Counted from the first letter of the stretch, positions 1-11,745 are shown. The stretch: DNA of 64,000 nt from Streptomyces sp. Y2F8-2 (GCF_014905555.1 NZ_BNGS01000003.1:806001-870000), one strand, 5' to 3'. Made by a program: numbers and translations. The notes: generated by a model not told the origin, from the letters alone.

Positions 1-169
1 TGATGAACCGCAGCTCGGTGGCGGTGCGCACCGCGATCATCAGCAGGCCCGTGGTGATGAACACCGAGATGACGACCAGCGCGCCCAGCTTGGTCTTGAT
101 CGAGAACGGACGTACGCCACCCCAGGGCTGCCCGGGGCTCCTCCGTGCGGCCGACCGCCCGTCGCTCAT
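1..169 (-). CDS. Sensor histidine kinase, N-terminal fragment (runs off the window)
   Basis: This is the first ~56 codons of a membrane kinase whose remainder lies beyond base 1. The ATG at 169 overlaps the TGA of the response regulator gene (ATGA), so the two are translationally coupled. The visible protein has a short basic cytoplasmic leader (motif KTKLG) followed by a hydrophobic segment (about residues 28-46) that would be the first transmembrane helix. No catalytic box is visible. Its identity as a sensor kinase rests on the coupling to the OmpR-type regulator and on the basic-leader plus membrane-helix layout typical of such kinases. Confidence 0.75.
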   Translation of the reverse strand, partial: MSDGRSAARRSPGQPWGGVRPFSIKTKLGALVVISVFITTGLLMIAVRTATELRFI

Positions 170-903
170 GGCGTCGGGGTCTCCAGGGCGTAGCCCACGC
201 CGTGCACCGTCCGGATGCGCTCCGCGCCGATCTTCCGCCGCAGCGCCTTGATGTGGCTGTCGACGGTGCGGGTGCCGGAGGCGTCCGCCCAGTCCCACAC
301 CTCGGCGAGCAGCTGCTCACGGGAGAGGACGGCGCGCGGCGTGTTGGCCAGGCACACCAGCAGATCGAACTCGGTGGGCGTCAGATGGACGTCCTCGCTG
401 CGCACCCGCACCCGGCGCTGCGCATGGTCGATCTCCAGTTCGCCGAGGCGCAGTATGCCCGTGCGCGGGGTCGCGGCGGCCAGCGCGGCCCGCTCCACCC
501 GGCGCAGCAGCACGTGCACGCGCGCCGCCAGCTCCCGCATCGAGAACGGCTTGGTCATGTAGTCGTCCGCGCCGACGCCGAGCCCGACCAGCATGTCGGT
601 CTCGTCGTCGCGCGCGGTGAGCATCAGCACCGGCACCGGGCGCTGGGCCTGCACGCGCCGGCAGACCTCCAGGCCGTCGAAGCCCGGCAGCATGATGTCG
701 AGGATCAGCAGGTCGGGCTGCCAGGCCTCCGCCGTGTCGACCGCCGCCGGACCGTCACCTGCCGTTTGCACGAGGAATCCCTCCGCGCGCAGACGGGTGG
801 CGATGGCATCGACGATCGTCTGGTCGTCCTCGACCACCAGGACGCGCCGCTGAGCGCCCGGGGTCGCCGTCGTGCCGTTGTGGGAGGTGTGTGTCTGCTC
901 CAT
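166..903 (-). CDS. OmpR/PhoB-family response regulator
   Basis: This 245-residue protein has the full two-domain plan. The N-terminal receiver has the acidic pair (VEDD, ~residue 26), the phospho-acceptor Asp in LLILDIMLP (~residue 69), the Thr of LTAR and the Lys of TKPF. The C-terminal winged-helix domain has motifs LTPTEFDLL, a DSHIKALRRKI recognition region and HGVGYAL. It would be phosphorylated by the kinase encoded just downstream (4-bp overlap) and bind promoter DNA. The signal and targets cannot be told from sequence. The first ~18 residues are low-complexity, so a slightly later start is possible. Confidence 0.93.
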   Translation of the reverse strand: MEQTHTSHNGTTATPGAQRRVLVVEDDQTIVDAIATRLRAEGFLVQTAGDGPAAVDTAEAWQPDLLILDIMLPGFDGLEVCRRVQAQRPVPVLMLTARDDETDMLVGLGVGADDYMTKPFSMRELAARVHVLLRRVERAALAAATPRTGILRLGELEIDHAQRRVRVRSEDVHLTPTEFDLLVCLANTPRAVLSREQLLAEVWDWADASGTRTVDSHIKALRRKIGAERIRTVHGVGYALETPTP

Positions 904-1015
904 CGCCCGCCCCTGGGGTTGCTTTCCGGAATCCGTGGGGTGATCCCATGACTGCGTTTGACGCTTGAATGATCGGCGTCAGGGAAGCAGCGTACGGGGA
1001 GTTACCGCCGGTCGG

Positions 1016-1702
1016 CTATCCAGGTCCGATCGCGAGGTGCACGACGTCGGGAACGCCCCGGGCAACGGGCACCTCTTCGGTACGCACCTGCCGGAACCCG
1101 GCATTCCTAAGGGTTCCTTCAAATTCCGGAGAGGGCTCGGCCGACCACACGGCGAGCACACCGCCGGGTTTCAACACCCTTGCGCAGCTTGTGAGTCCGG
1201 AGGTCGAGTAGAGGCTGCCGTTGTCGTCCGTGACGGTCCACGCCGGGCCGTTGTCGATGTCCAGGCAGAGGGCGTCGTACGTGTCCGATGTCTCATTGAC
1301 GTGGGCGACGAGGTCGGCCTCCACGATGCGGGTGCGCGGATCGGCGAGCGCGTCGGCGGACAGCGCGGACAGGGGTCCGTCGAGGTGCCAGTCGATGACG
1401 GCCCGTTCGCGTTCGACGACGGTGATGCGACCCCAGCGGGGGTCCGCGGCGGCGTGCGCGAGCGAGAAACCGACGCCGAGTCCGCCGATCAGCACGCTCG
1501 GGTCCGGGCGGCCGTCCAGGGCGTCGGACGCGGCCTGCACCAGCAGCCGTTCCGAGCGCCCGTCGGAGGTGTCCATCAGGAAGCAGCCGTTGGCGATGAT
1601 CTGCAGCAGCTCGCCGTGGCGCCGCAACACGACCTCGCCGTGCGGCCCCTCACGACGGTCCAGGGCCACCGGGGTCTCGTCGGTGTCGTACGGATGAGGC
1701 AT
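1016..1702 (-). CDS. Spermidine/spermine synthase-like methyltransferase-fold protein
   Basis: The product is about 228 residues. A glycine-rich nucleotide-binding loop follows beta strand 1 (IGGLGVGFSL). An acidic residue at the end of strand 2 (VVERERAVIDWH), a DALCLDIDNGPAW stretch and LKPGGVLAVWS match the Rossmann core of the spermidine-synthase family. Many actinobacterial members are not proven polyamine synthases, so the substrate is uncertain. Starts at 1702 (ATG, MPHPY) or 1711 are both possible. It stands alone between the two-component operon and a divergent membrane-protein gene. Confidence 0.8.
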   Translation of the reverse strand: MPHPYDTDETPVALDRREGPHGEVVLRRHGELLQIIANGCFLMDTSDGRSERLLVQAASDALDGRPDPSVLIGGLGVGFSLAHAAADPRWGRITVVERERAVIDWHLDGPLSALSADALADPRTRIVEADLVAHVNETSDTYDALCLDIDNGPAWTVTDDNGSLYSTSGLTSCARVLKPGGVLAVWSAEPSPEFEGTLRNAGFRQVRTEEVPVARGVPDVVHLAIGPG

Positions 1703-1945
1703 GGACCACATTCTGGTGACCTGCGGGGCGGGGGACGACGGATTTTCTCCGGCGATCGAACTGATTTTCCCGCTTTTTCCGCGGCAGTCGAACGGACCGC
1801 CGATGCCGCCGACGGCCGTCCGCGGTCACCCCGGACGCCGGAAACAGCTGGGAAGTTGCTATGAATCGCGTCTCGGGTGGCGTCGGTCATAGACAGCGAC
1901 CGGCGCGGCGCGAAGGGTGGAGCGCGACGGAAGGAGCGCCGCACC

Positions 1946-2725
1946 TTGGAACGTACGGTCTCGGCGGCTGACGCCACGCTCACGCCCCCCGAGACGCGCG
2001 CGCCGCTTCTGGACGGCATGCCGCGTCAGCGCACGGCGCCGCCGCCCGTCGCGCCCCCGGCTGCGCTCCCGGTGCCGTGGACGGCACCACGCCTGGTGAC
2101 GCTGCTGCCGAGCCCCAGGCGGGCGCCGTTCACCTTCGGCTACGCCGCCGTGTTGCTGGTGACCTCGCTGTTCGCACAGTTCGCCGACCCGTCGCTGGTG
2201 AACGCCCTGTATCAGGGATCCAGCACGGACGTGGTGCATCTGATGCGCAGTCCGGTGGTGGTGCTGCTGACCAGTGCGCTGTGGATCGCGGGCGGGATGA
2301 TGTCGTACTACACGCTCGTCTTCCTGGTCGTGCTGACGGCGCTGGAGCGGCGGATAGGTGGCGCCCGCACGGCCGTCGTCTTCCTGCTCGGGCATGTGCT
2401 CGCGACTCTGGGCACCGAGGTCCCGGTCGGCCTCGCGGTGCTGGCGGGCCATCTGCCGGACAGTTCACTGCACCGCCTCGATTACGGCATCAGTTTCGGC
2501 GTGGCGGCGAGCCTGGGCGCGCTGACGGGATTGCTGCGGCCGTGGCTGCGCTGGACCGTGCTGATCCTGTTCGCGGCGCTACTCCTCCAGGACCTGGCCG
2601 AGTTCACGGACCCGCTGAGCAACTGGGGCCATCTGCTGGCGCTGGCGGTCGGCATCGCCACCTGGCCGCGGGTACGGCGCTGGGCCCGGACCGGAGCCGA
2701 GGTCACCCTGGCGCCGGCTCGGTGA
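1946..2725 (+). CDS. Rhomboid-like integral membrane protein
   Basis: I chose the TTG at 1946 because GGAAGGAG sits 9 bases upstream (1929-1936). An in-frame ATG at 1877 lacks such a site and would add a poor N-terminus. The ~259-residue protein has a proline-rich cytoplasmic leader and about six hydrophobic helices. Conserved-looking polar motifs are GSSTD, ERRIGG, a GH in the fourth helix, DYGISFG and NWGHLLA. The layout recalls the rhomboid fold, but the GxSG serine motif is replaced by YGISFG and only one late His (NWGHL) is seen. It may be a protease-dead pseudorhomboid. It lies upstream of lon on the same strand, ~220 bp before the lon operator. Confidence 0.72.
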   Translation: MERTVSAADATLTPPETRAPLLDGMPRQRTAPPPVAPPAALPVPWTAPRLVTLLPSPRRAPFTFGYAAVLLVTSLFAQFADPSLVNALYQGSSTDVVHLMRSPVVVLLTSALWIAGGMMSYYTLVFLVVLTALERRIGGARTAVVFLLGHVLATLGTEVPVGLAVLAGHLPDSSLHRLDYGISFGVAASLGALTGLLRPWLRWTVLILFAALLLQDLAEFTDPLSNWGHLLALAVGIATWPRVRRWARTGAEVTLAPAR

Positions 2726-2947
2726 ATGCGGCCTCCGCCCCGCGGTTCGACTGCCGGGCGCCGCTGACGCGGCACGGTCGGAGGTGCCGCCCGCGGACGC
2801 CGTCCCGGCCTCTCACGGTCATCCGTCCCGCCCTCTGACCGGATCTGCCGCTCTGCCCCCGAGCCGCTCCGTGCCTGGTCACCGTACTCGCACCGACTGA
2901 TCGCCGAGAGCGAACAAGGGTCGGGGAACAATCGAATCCTCTCGTGC

Positions 2948-2968
2948 ATTGAGTCTGCACAGCTCAAC
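2948..2968 (+). promoter_or_regulatory. HAIR-like HspR operator before lon
   Basis: The bases read ATTGAGT, seven bases, then GCTCAAC. The known HspR-associated inverted repeat (HAIR) is CTTGAGT-N7-ACTCAAG. Here the left arm matches 6 of 7, the right arm 5 of 7, and the N7 spacing is exact. It lies 21 bp before the lon ATG. Heat-shock repression of lon by HspR is established in Streptomyces. Confidence 0.7.
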
Positions 2969-2989
2969 TTGACTGCCGAAGGGGAGATC

Positions 2990-5407
<2,418 letters not shown>

Positions 5408-5426
5408 CGGACGCTGCCGGATGAGG

Positions 5427-5462
5427 GAAGGCCCGGGTCTCGTGAGGGAGACCCGGGCCTTC
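5427..5462 (+). terminator. Intrinsic-type hairpin terminator after lon
   Basis: A perfect 14-bp inverted repeat (GAAGGCCCGGGTCT and its complement) with an 8-base loop begins 20 bp after the lon stop. No U-tract follows, as is common in Streptomyces. Confidence 0.85.
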
Positions 5463-5567
5463 GCCGTGGACCGGTGCTGCCGTTGGTCTACGCCTGCGAA
5501 ATACTGACGGAGCTGCGGCGACGGCGACCTTCGGCGGAAACTTTCGAGGAACGGGATACCGGATCAG

Positions 5568-6089
5568 GTGACTGACGTGCACGAGGACGGAAACGGCGAG
5601 CGGCGTCAGGTGGACCCCGGCGCGTCGGCGGAGGGTGCAGACCGGTCCGGTGGCGCGAACCAGGAGTTCCTGGCGCTCGAGCGCGAGCTGACCGTGTTCC
5701 TGCGGCGCGCCCGCGCCAACGCCGGACAGATGGCCCGGGAGGTCCACCCGGACCTGGAGTCCGCCGCGTACGGGCTCCTCGTACGGCTGGACGAGAGCGG
5801 CCGCCAGCGCGCCACGGAACTCGCCGCCTACATCGGTGTCGGCAAGGCCACGATGTCCCGCCAGCTGCGCGCCCTGGAGGAGCTGGGTCTGGTCGCCCGG
5901 GAACCCGACCCGGCAGACGGCCGTGCCTGGCTCGTGCATCTCACGGAGGAGGGCCACCGGCGTGTCGGCCGCGTCCGCGAGGCCCGCCGCGCCCGCTATG
6001 TGCGCCAGCTCGCCCACTGGGACCCGCGCGAGGTGGCGGAACTGGCGCGGTTGCTGCACCAGTTGAACCTGGGGATGGACAAGCAGTAG
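5568..6089 (+). CDS. MarR-family transcriptional regulator
   Basis: This 173-residue protein has a charged low-complexity leader (residues 1-30) and then the MarR winged helix-turn-helix. Visible elements are a dimerisation helix, YGLLVRLDE, the recognition region GVGKATMSRQLRALEELGLV, and the wing REPDPADGRAWLVHLTEEG. The start is a GTG at 5568, read through ACT GAC. It stands between the lon terminator and a convergent phosphatase-like gene, so it may act elsewhere. The ligand is unknown. Confidence 0.9.
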   Translation: MTDVHEDGNGERRQVDPGASAEGADRSGGANQEFLALERELTVFLRRARANAGQMAREVHPDLESAAYGLLVRLDESGRQRATELAAYIGVGKATMSRQLRALEELGLVAREPDPADGRAWLVHLTEEGHRRVGRVREARRARYVRQLAHWDPREVAELARLLHQLNLGMDKQ

Positions 6090-6108
6090 CCGTACGGTGG
6101 CAGGAGCC

Positions 6109-6897
6109 CTACGGCTCCACGTACACCACCGTCGCGTCGTCGTGCGTCTTGCCGCGGCCGAGGTACGCCCGTTCCTCACGGTCGGCGCTCTCCAGCGCCC
6201 GTACGCGCTCCACCAGCGCCGCCGCTCCCTCCTTGCGGACGACTGTGAACAGATCAGTCCAGTCGCCCTGGCGGAACTTCTCCGTCCAGCGCGTCGCCCC
6301 GTCCGTCAGGCCCACCAGGGCGCGTACCCGCCCGCGCGGCAGTTCCCCGGTGACGGCTCGGGCCGCGACCGAGGGGTCCGCGGCCGCCGTGAAGAAGCCG
6401 CCCTCCTTGTTGCGGACCCTTGTGTCCACCAGCGCGTCCGTGGCCAGCGCCGCGCGCGGGAGGCGGGCGAGGCGGTCGTCCAGGAGGGCGGTGACCGTGC
6501 CGTCGGGGGCCTCGACGAGGAGCGCCGAGTCCGACAGGACGAGGTACTCCACCGCCGCCTCGGACCAGCGGGCGAGGACCACGGTCGCCTGGGGCGTCCG
6601 CGGGTGAGAAAGGTCACAAGTGGAGCCATGGGTGTCGGCGGTGCGGAGGACGGCCTCCGCGAGGATCTCCGACAGTGTTAGATCTCGGAAGGAAACGGAC
6701 AGTTCGGTCAGCAGGCCGCCCAGGCGCGCACAGAACCAGGGGACGGAATGCAGACAGCCGTCGCCGCCGGCCGGCGGCGTCACCCCGTCCAGGACGACCA
6801 GCGCCCCGCCCTGTCCTGAAGCCGGAAGCGCGAGCGCGGCGAAGTCCTCGTTCGGGTGAGTCGCATCGCCGGGTTCGGACGTCAGCTCAATACGCAT
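6109..6897 (-). CDS. PP2C-like Ser/Thr phosphatase-fold protein
   Basis: The protein is 262 residues from the ATG at 6897. Metal-binding-type motifs of the PPM/PP2C fold are recognisable: NEDF near residue 17, VLDGVTPP (~36-43), GLTDGATR late in the protein and a terminal HDDATVV. These supply the Asp residues expected around the dinuclear metal site. The ATG is preferred to upstream in-frame extensions, which have poor coding character. It converges with the MarR gene, with 19 bp between stops. The substrate is unknown. Confidence 0.75.
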   Translation of the reverse strand: MRIELTSEPGDATHPNEDFAALALPASGQGGALVVLDGVTPPAGGDGCLHSVPWFCARLGGLLTELSVSFRDLTLSEILAEAVLRTADTHGSTCDLSHPRTPQATVVLARWSEAAVEYLVLSDSALLVEAPDGTVTALLDDRLARLPRAALATDALVDTRVRNKEGGFFTAAADPSVAARAVTGELPRGRVRALVGLTDGATRWTEKFRQGDWTDLFTVVRKEGAAALVERVRALESADREERAYLGRGKTHDDATVVYVEP

Positions 6898-7270
6898 CCA
6901 GCCAGTCTGCACGAGGCCTTCACAAGGTCCACGAAAAGCTGTCAACGATCGCCGAATCGATGCGAGCGCGCAGGTCAGCCGCCTGGTTTGGTACGGAATA
7001 ATCGCTTCCGGTGAAGCGTGGTGGCGAATATTGCCAAAGTGCGCCGCAGACGTCCAACCGGCCCACCGCGCAAGGCCTCCGCACGCGCCAGAGGAACTTG
7101 CCCGCCAACTCCCCACCGATGTTCACTCCTTCGGGTGGCGGGTCAGGCGAAGCGAGACCTCTGCCCACCGGCACTGGGAGGGTCGGAAGCCGTCGTACCG
7201 GGTCGGCATTCCCGTAGACGGAACGTCACCCCGGGCCCATGGGTACACGAGTGAGGAAGTGCGAGCACCG
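6898..7270. promoter_or_regulatory. Divergent upstream region between phosphatase gene and conservon
   Basis: This 373-bp gap separates two divergent genes. It contains a locally A/T-rich patch around 6990-7030 (GGAATAATC, GAATATTGCC), the likely promoter area for the conservon. I see no convincing gene, although the frame of the kinase stays open upstream of its chosen start. Confidence 0.45.
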
Positions 7271-10225
7271 GTGCAGAAGACGCGGCCTCGGAGCACAGGC
7301 AAGCAGACGGTCCCCGCGCAGGGGGCCTCGTCCGAGTCCGCGGGCCACGGCCGCGCCGCCCATGTGCGCAACCGGCTGATCGTCGCCGTCGCCGTGGTCG
7401 CCGCCGCCATCGCCGGGGCCGGGGCGCCGAGCGTCGTCGCCGCCTCCGGGCAGTTGCACGACTCCCAGAACCTGGTCACGCTCGCCGAGCAGACCCAGGA
7501 CGCGCTCGTCCTCGCCCACTCGCTGGCCGACGAACGGGACGAGGTCACCTCGTACGTGGCCGCGGGGCGCCCCGGGTCGAAGGCGCCCGCCGAGCAGCAG
7601 CAGGCCCGCGTCGACCGGGAGATCGAGGACCTGCGCGCCAACCCGGACCTCTCCGCCGGCCTGCGCAAGGACCTCGACGACGTGGCCGCGGTGCGGCGAG
7701 CGGCGCTCACCGGGAAGAGCACCGCTCTCCAGGCGCATCAGGCGTACTCCGCCGCCATCACCGAGCTGCACGCGCTCGCCGAGCAGCTGGCCGATCGGAT
7801 GCCGCCGCGCGCCGGCTCCGGCGCCCACTCCCTCGCCGAACTCGACACCGCCGTACAGCAGGCCGCCGCCGCCCGCGGGCTGCTCCTCGCGGCCCTGAAC
7901 ATCCCGAGCACCACCCGGACCGTCATCAGCCCGGTCACCGGACTGCAGACCACCATCAACACCTCCTCGGCCGCCGACACCAAGCAGCGCGACGCGCTCA
8001 CCGCCGCCGCCCAGCAGGCCGCCGTCCGCTCCGACGCGGCGGTCTCCGGCTTCCGCGACACCGCGCCCGCCGCGGCCAAGTCCTCCTACGACTCCACGGT
8101 CACCGGCCCCGAGGTCTCCTCCGCCGAGAAGTACCTCGCCTCCCTCACCGACCAGCCCACCCTCTCCGACAGCGACCTCGGCCTGAGCACCAAGAAGGTC
8201 GACGCCGCCCTCTCCGCCCGCGTCGACCTCATGCGCGGCGTCGAGTCCTCCCTCTTCGAGGCCCGCAGCAAGGACCTCGCCCGGCTGCGCGACGACGACG
8301 TCACGGCGCTGGAGATCCGCGTCGCCGTCCTCGGCGCCATCCTGCTGGCCGCCGTCGGCATCGCCATGGCCATGGCCCGCAGCCTCACCCGCCCGCTCGC
8401 CGTGCTCCGCCTGGGCACCGCGCGCGTGGCCGCCGACCCGGCGGGCGAGGAGCCGGTGAAGTTCACCGGCCGCAACGACGAGTTCGCGCAGGTCGTCCGC
8501 TCCGTCAACGCCCTGCACGCGCACGCGGTCGCCCTCCAGGAGCGTCTTTCCACCCTGGAGGCCGACCGCAAGCACCTCGTCGGCCAGCGGCAGACCATGG
8601 CCGACGAGCGCGAGAGGCTGCGCGCCGAACTCGCCCAGGCCGCTGCCCACCTGCAGCAGGTCCGCCACAGCATCCACTCCACCTTCGTCAACCTCGCCCT
8701 GCGCACCCTCGGCCTGGTCGAGCGCCAGCTGACCGTCATCGAGGGCCTGGAGGAGCGGGAGCAGGACCCGGAGCGGCTGTCCACGCTGTTCAAGCTCGAC
8801 CACTTCGCCACGGTCATGCGCCGCCACAGCGAGAACCTCCTCGTCCTGGCCGGCGCCGAGCACGTCCAGCAGCACGCCGGGCCGGTGCCGCTCGTCGACG
8901 TGGTGCGCGCCGCGGTCAGCGAGATCGAGCGCTACGAGCGCGTCCGTATCGCCGCACTGCCCCCGCACGCGCACGTCGCCGGGTTCGCCGCCGACGACCT
9001 GTCGCACCTGGTCGCCGAACTCCTGGAGAACGCCACCTCCTTCTCGCCGCCCGACGTCCCCGTCGAAATCTCCGGCTGGCTCCTGGAGAGCGGCGAGGTG
9101 ATGCTCTCCGTGCAGGACGAGGGCATCGGCATGGCCGCCGAGCGGTTGAGCCGGCTCAACGCCCGGCTCGCCGCCTTCGACCCGGAGGACTCCTACGACC
9201 AGGAGAGCGGCGAGGGCCTCGGGCTCGGCCTGTACGTGGTGGCCCGCCTCGCCCACCGGCATGGCGTGCGGGTGCAGTTGCGGGAGCAGAAGCAGGGCGG
9301 CGTCGCGGCCGTCGTGGTCCTGCCGAAGCCGCTGCTCGTCGAGGCGCCGGCCGCGGCCGTACCCGCCGGGGCCCCGGTGCCCGGGGGCGCGCACTCCTTC
9401 TCGTTGCCCGGCGCGGACGCGGAGGTCAACTCCAACGTTCTGAGCGGTCGTGCGCGGCTCGCGCCGGGCAGGCCCGAGGGCGACGAGGACCCCCTGATCG
9501 CGGCGGCGGAGGAGGCCGTACGGGAGCGGGAGGAGAGCGAGCAGCGGCAGGAGCCCGCCCACGGCGAGGAATCCGTACGGGACGACCGGGGCGCGCCGCG
9601 CGCCGAACCAGTACGCGAGCCCGCCGCCCCGGAGCCCGCCGCCGAGCCCGAGTTCGGTCCCGAGACCACGATGGAGCTGTTCCTTCCGTCGCCCCGCGTG
9701 GAGCCGTCGCCCCGGGCGCAGGAGCCCGCCCCGACCGCCGACATCCCCGCCCAGGCGGCTGCCGACCCCTATGCCATCGGGCCGGAGAGCCACGAACGCG
9801 CCGTGGACGAGGGCGAGCCGCGGCCCGCCGCGCAGGCGCCCCGCACCACCGCCACCGAGTCGCCCGCGCCGGAGGCACCCCAGGAGCCCGCGGCGCCCAT
9901 GGAGCCCGCGGCGCCTCAGGAGCCCGAGACCCCCCGGCTCACCGCCAAGGGGCTCCCCAAACGCACCCCCAAGATCTCCACGCCCGCCCCGGCCCCGCGG
10001 CCGCGCGCCGGCGGTGTGGACGCCGAGGCGCTGCGCCGCAGGCTCGGCGGGTTCCACCGGGGAGCCAAGGAGGGCTTCCGCCACGTCGAGGCGGAGATCG
10101 CCGAGCGGACGGGGGAGACCAAGGCACCCGGGCACCGGTCCACGGCCCCACCTCAGCACGCGGCACCCGGCACCGCACAGGACGTTGAATCATCGGGGGG
10201 CACAGTCGAGGAGGCAAGCAGTTGA
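7271..10225 (+). CDS. cvnA: Conservon sensor kinase-like protein, nitrate/nitrite-sensor (NIT) type
   Basis: I take the GTG at 7271, giving 984 residues. An N-terminal membrane helix (VAVAVVAAAIAGAGAPSVV) is followed by a long extracytoplasmic helical NIT-like domain (~residues 55-350), a second membrane helix (LGAILLAAVGIAMAMA, ~355), a HAMP region and a coiled linker. An HATPase domain follows, with N box ELLENATSFSPP, G1 DEGIGM and G2 GLGLYVVARLAHRHG. The usual phospho-acceptor H box is not obvious; a RHSIHSTF stretch occupies the place. The last ~300 residues are proline/alanine/glutamate-rich and probably disordered. It heads a four-gene conservon thought to work like a eukaryotic G-protein system at the membrane. 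Confidence 0.88.
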   Translation: MQKTRPRSTGKQTVPAQGASSESAGHGRAAHVRNRLIVAVAVVAAAIAGAGAPSVVAASGQLHDSQNLVTLAEQTQDALVLAHSLADERDEVTSYVAAGRPGSKAPAEQQQARVDREIEDLRANPDLSAGLRKDLDDVAAVRRAALTGKSTALQAHQAYSAAITELHALAEQLADRMPPRAGSGAHSLAELDTAVQQAAAARGLLLAALNIPSTTRTVISPVTGLQTTINTSSAADTKQRDALTAAAQQAAVRSDAAVSGFRDTAPAAAKSSYDSTVTGPEVSSAEKYLASLTDQPTLSDSDLGLSTKKVDAALSARVDLMRGVESSLFEARSKDLARLRDDDVTALEIRVAVLGAILLAAVGIAMAMARSLTRPLAVLRLGTARVAADPAGEEPVKFTGRNDEFAQVVRSVNALHAHAVALQERLSTLEADRKHLVGQRQTMADERERLRAELAQAAAHLQQVRHSIHSTFVNLALRTLGLVERQLTVIEGLEEREQDPERLSTLFKLDHFATVMRRHSENLLVLAGAEHVQQHAGPVPLVDVVRAAVSEIERYERVRIAALPPHAHVAGFAADDLSHLVAELLENATSFSPPDVPVEISGWLLESGEVMLSVQDEGIGMAAERLSRLNARLAAFDPEDSYDQESGEGLGLGLYVVARLAHRHGVRVQLREQKQGGVAAVVVLPKPLLVEAPAAAVPAGAPVPGGAHSFSLPGADAEVNSNVLSGRARLAPGRPEGDEDPLIAAAEEAVREREESEQRQEPAHGEESVRDDRGAPRAEPVREPAAPEPAAEPEFGPETTMELFLPSPRVEPSPRAQEPAPTADIPAQAAADPYAIGPESHERAVDEGEPRPAAQAPRTTATESPAPEAPQEPAAPMEPAAPQEPETPRLTAKGLPKRTPKISTPAPAPRPRAGGVDAEALRRRLGGFHRGAKEGFRHVEAEIAERTGETKAPGHRSTAPPQHAAPGTAQDVESSGGTVEEASS

Positions 10226-10725
10226 CCGCGTCCAGTACCTTCGGACTGAGCAGTGAAGCCCGCAACCTGCACTGGCTGCTGACCAACCTGGTGGAGGAGG
10301 TGCCCGGCATCCTGTCGGTCGCGGTGGTCTCCTCCGACGGCCTGCTCCTGCTCTCGTCCGACCCCGGCCGGGTGGCGGATGCCCGCGCCGGCCGCGACGG
10401 AAGGCCCGGCGGCCCCAAGGGGTCCGCCGCCGACCTCGCCACCATCGTCTCCGGCATCGGCAGCCTCACCATCGGCGCCGCCAAGCTGATGGACGCCGGC
10501 CGGGTCAAGCACACGATGGTCGCAATGGACGAGGGCAGCCTGTTCGTCATGTCCATCAGCGACGGCTCGCTGCTCGGCGTGCACGGCTCCGCGGACTGCG
10601 ACATGAGCGTGGTGGCGTACCACATGGCGCTCTTCGTCGGCCGCGCCGGACACGTCCTGACCCCCGAACTCCGCAGCGAGCTGCGCAGGTCCCTCGAGGC
10701 CGAGTCGGCAGGGAGCGCCCGATGA
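10222..10725 (+). CDS. cvnB: Conservon Roadblock/LC7-domain protein
   Basis: This 167-residue protein starts at a TTG whose last two bases begin the stop codon of the kinase (TTGA), with GAGGAGGCAAG just upstream. The Roadblock/LC7 fold is indicated by LHWLLTNLVEEVPGI, AVVSSDGLLLLSSD, TIGAAKLMDAG and GSLFVMSISDGSLLGV. Such proteins resemble dynein light chains and MglB-like GTPase regulators. In conservons they associate with the kinase-like and GTPase partners. Confidence 0.92.
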   Translation: MTASSTFGLSSEARNLHWLLTNLVEEVPGILSVAVVSSDGLLLLSSDPGRVADARAGRDGRPGGPKGSAADLATIVSGIGSLTIGAAKLMDAGRVKHTMVAMDEGSLFVMSISDGSLLGVHGSADCDMSVVAYHMALFVGRAGHVLTPELRSELRRSLEAESAGSAR

Positions 10726-11126
10726 GCGGCACACAGAAGAAACTTCCCGTCCGCGGCGGCGAGCGCAAGCCCGCCCGTGTACGCCCCTACTCCCTGACCG
10801 GGGGCCGCACCCGCTTCGGCCACGTCCTGCTCGTCGAGACCTTCGTCGCCGCACTGGACGCCCCCGAGGAGCGGCGGGAACTGACGAATGGTTCACTGTC
10901 CACCCGCGTGATGCCGGAGATGCGGGCCATCGTCGAACTGTGCCGCCGTATGCGCACGGTGGCGGAGATCGCGGCACTGCTGAAGATGCCGCTCGGGGTG
11001 GTCCGCGTGCTCCTGAGCGACCTCGCGGACCAGGGAAAGATCCGTGTGTACGGAACCGGTCACGGCACGGGACAGCCGGACCGCGCTCTGCTGGAAAGGG
11101 TGCTGAGTGGACTCCGTCGTCTCTGA
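10722..11126 (+). CDS. cvnC: Conservon DUF742 protein
   Basis: This 134-residue protein starts in an ATGA overlap with the Roadblock gene. The DUF742 pattern is clear: VRPYSLTGGRTR near the N-terminus, then a helix-turn-helix-like region (VAEIAALLKMPLGVVRVLLSDLADQGKI). It ends 20 bp inside the start of the GTPase gene, so all four conservon genes are translationally linked. Confidence 0.92.
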   Translation: MSGTQKKLPVRGGERKPARVRPYSLTGGRTRFGHVLLVETFVAALDAPEERRELTNGSLSTRVMPEMRAIVELCRRMRTVAEIAALLKMPLGVVRVLLSDLADQGKIRVYGTGHGTGQPDRALLERVLSGLRRL

Positions 11127-11745
11127 CGCCGCCCCGGGCGTCGACCGACTCGTCGAGCCGGACGAGGAACTGAAGGCCTGGCAGACGGACCGTACGCGCG
11201 CCCCGATAGCCACGAAGATCGTGGTGGCGGGCGGCTTCGGCGTCGGCAAGACCACCCTGGTGAGTGCCGTCTCGGAGATCACGCCCCTGCAGACCGAGGC
11301 GCTGATGACCGAGGCAAGTGAGGAGACCGACGACCTCACCGGTACCCCGGACAAGCTCACCACCACCGTGGCCATGGACTTCGGCCGCATCACGCTCGAC
11401 GACGACCTGGTGCTGTACCTCTTCGGCACGCCGGGCCAGCAGCGGTTCTGGTTCATGTGGGACGACCTGGTGCGCGGCGCGATCGGGGCGGTCGTCATGG
11501 CCGACACCCGCCGGCTCGCGGACTGCTTCCCGGCGCTCGACTACTTCGAGAGCAGCGGCCTGCCGTACATGGTCGCCGTCAACCACTTCGACGGCAGCGA
11601 GCGGTTCGAACCCGAGGATGTGCGCGAGGCCCTCACCATTCCCGCACACATACCTGTCATGATCATGGACGCGCGCCGCCGGATCTCGGTGATCGAGACC
11701 CTCCTGGCCCTCGTCGGCCACGCGCTGGACGTCACCCCCGAGTAG
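11107..11745 (+). CDS. cvnD: Conservon small GTPase-like protein
   Basis: The 212-residue product has a P-loop (GGFGVGKTTLVSAVSE, ~residue 41), a switch-I-like Thr region (LTTTVAMDFGR), the G3-type motif LFGTPGQQRFWFMWD and a G4-like VNHFD. These are features of Ras/MglA-like GTPases of conservons. It starts at a GTG inside the end of the DUF742 gene. By family knowledge it would cycle between nucleotide states under control of the Roadblock and kinase-like partners. Confidence 0.93.
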   Translation: MDSVVSDAAPGVDRLVEPDEELKAWQTDRTRAPIATKIVVAGGFGVGKTTLVSAVSEITPLQTEALMTEASEETDDLTGTPDKLTTTVAMDFGRITLDDDLVLYLFGTPGQQRFWFMWDDLVRGAIGAVVMADTRRLADCFPALDYFESSGLPYMVAVNHFDGSERFEPEDVREALTIPAHIPVMIMDARRRISVIETLLALVGHALDVTPE

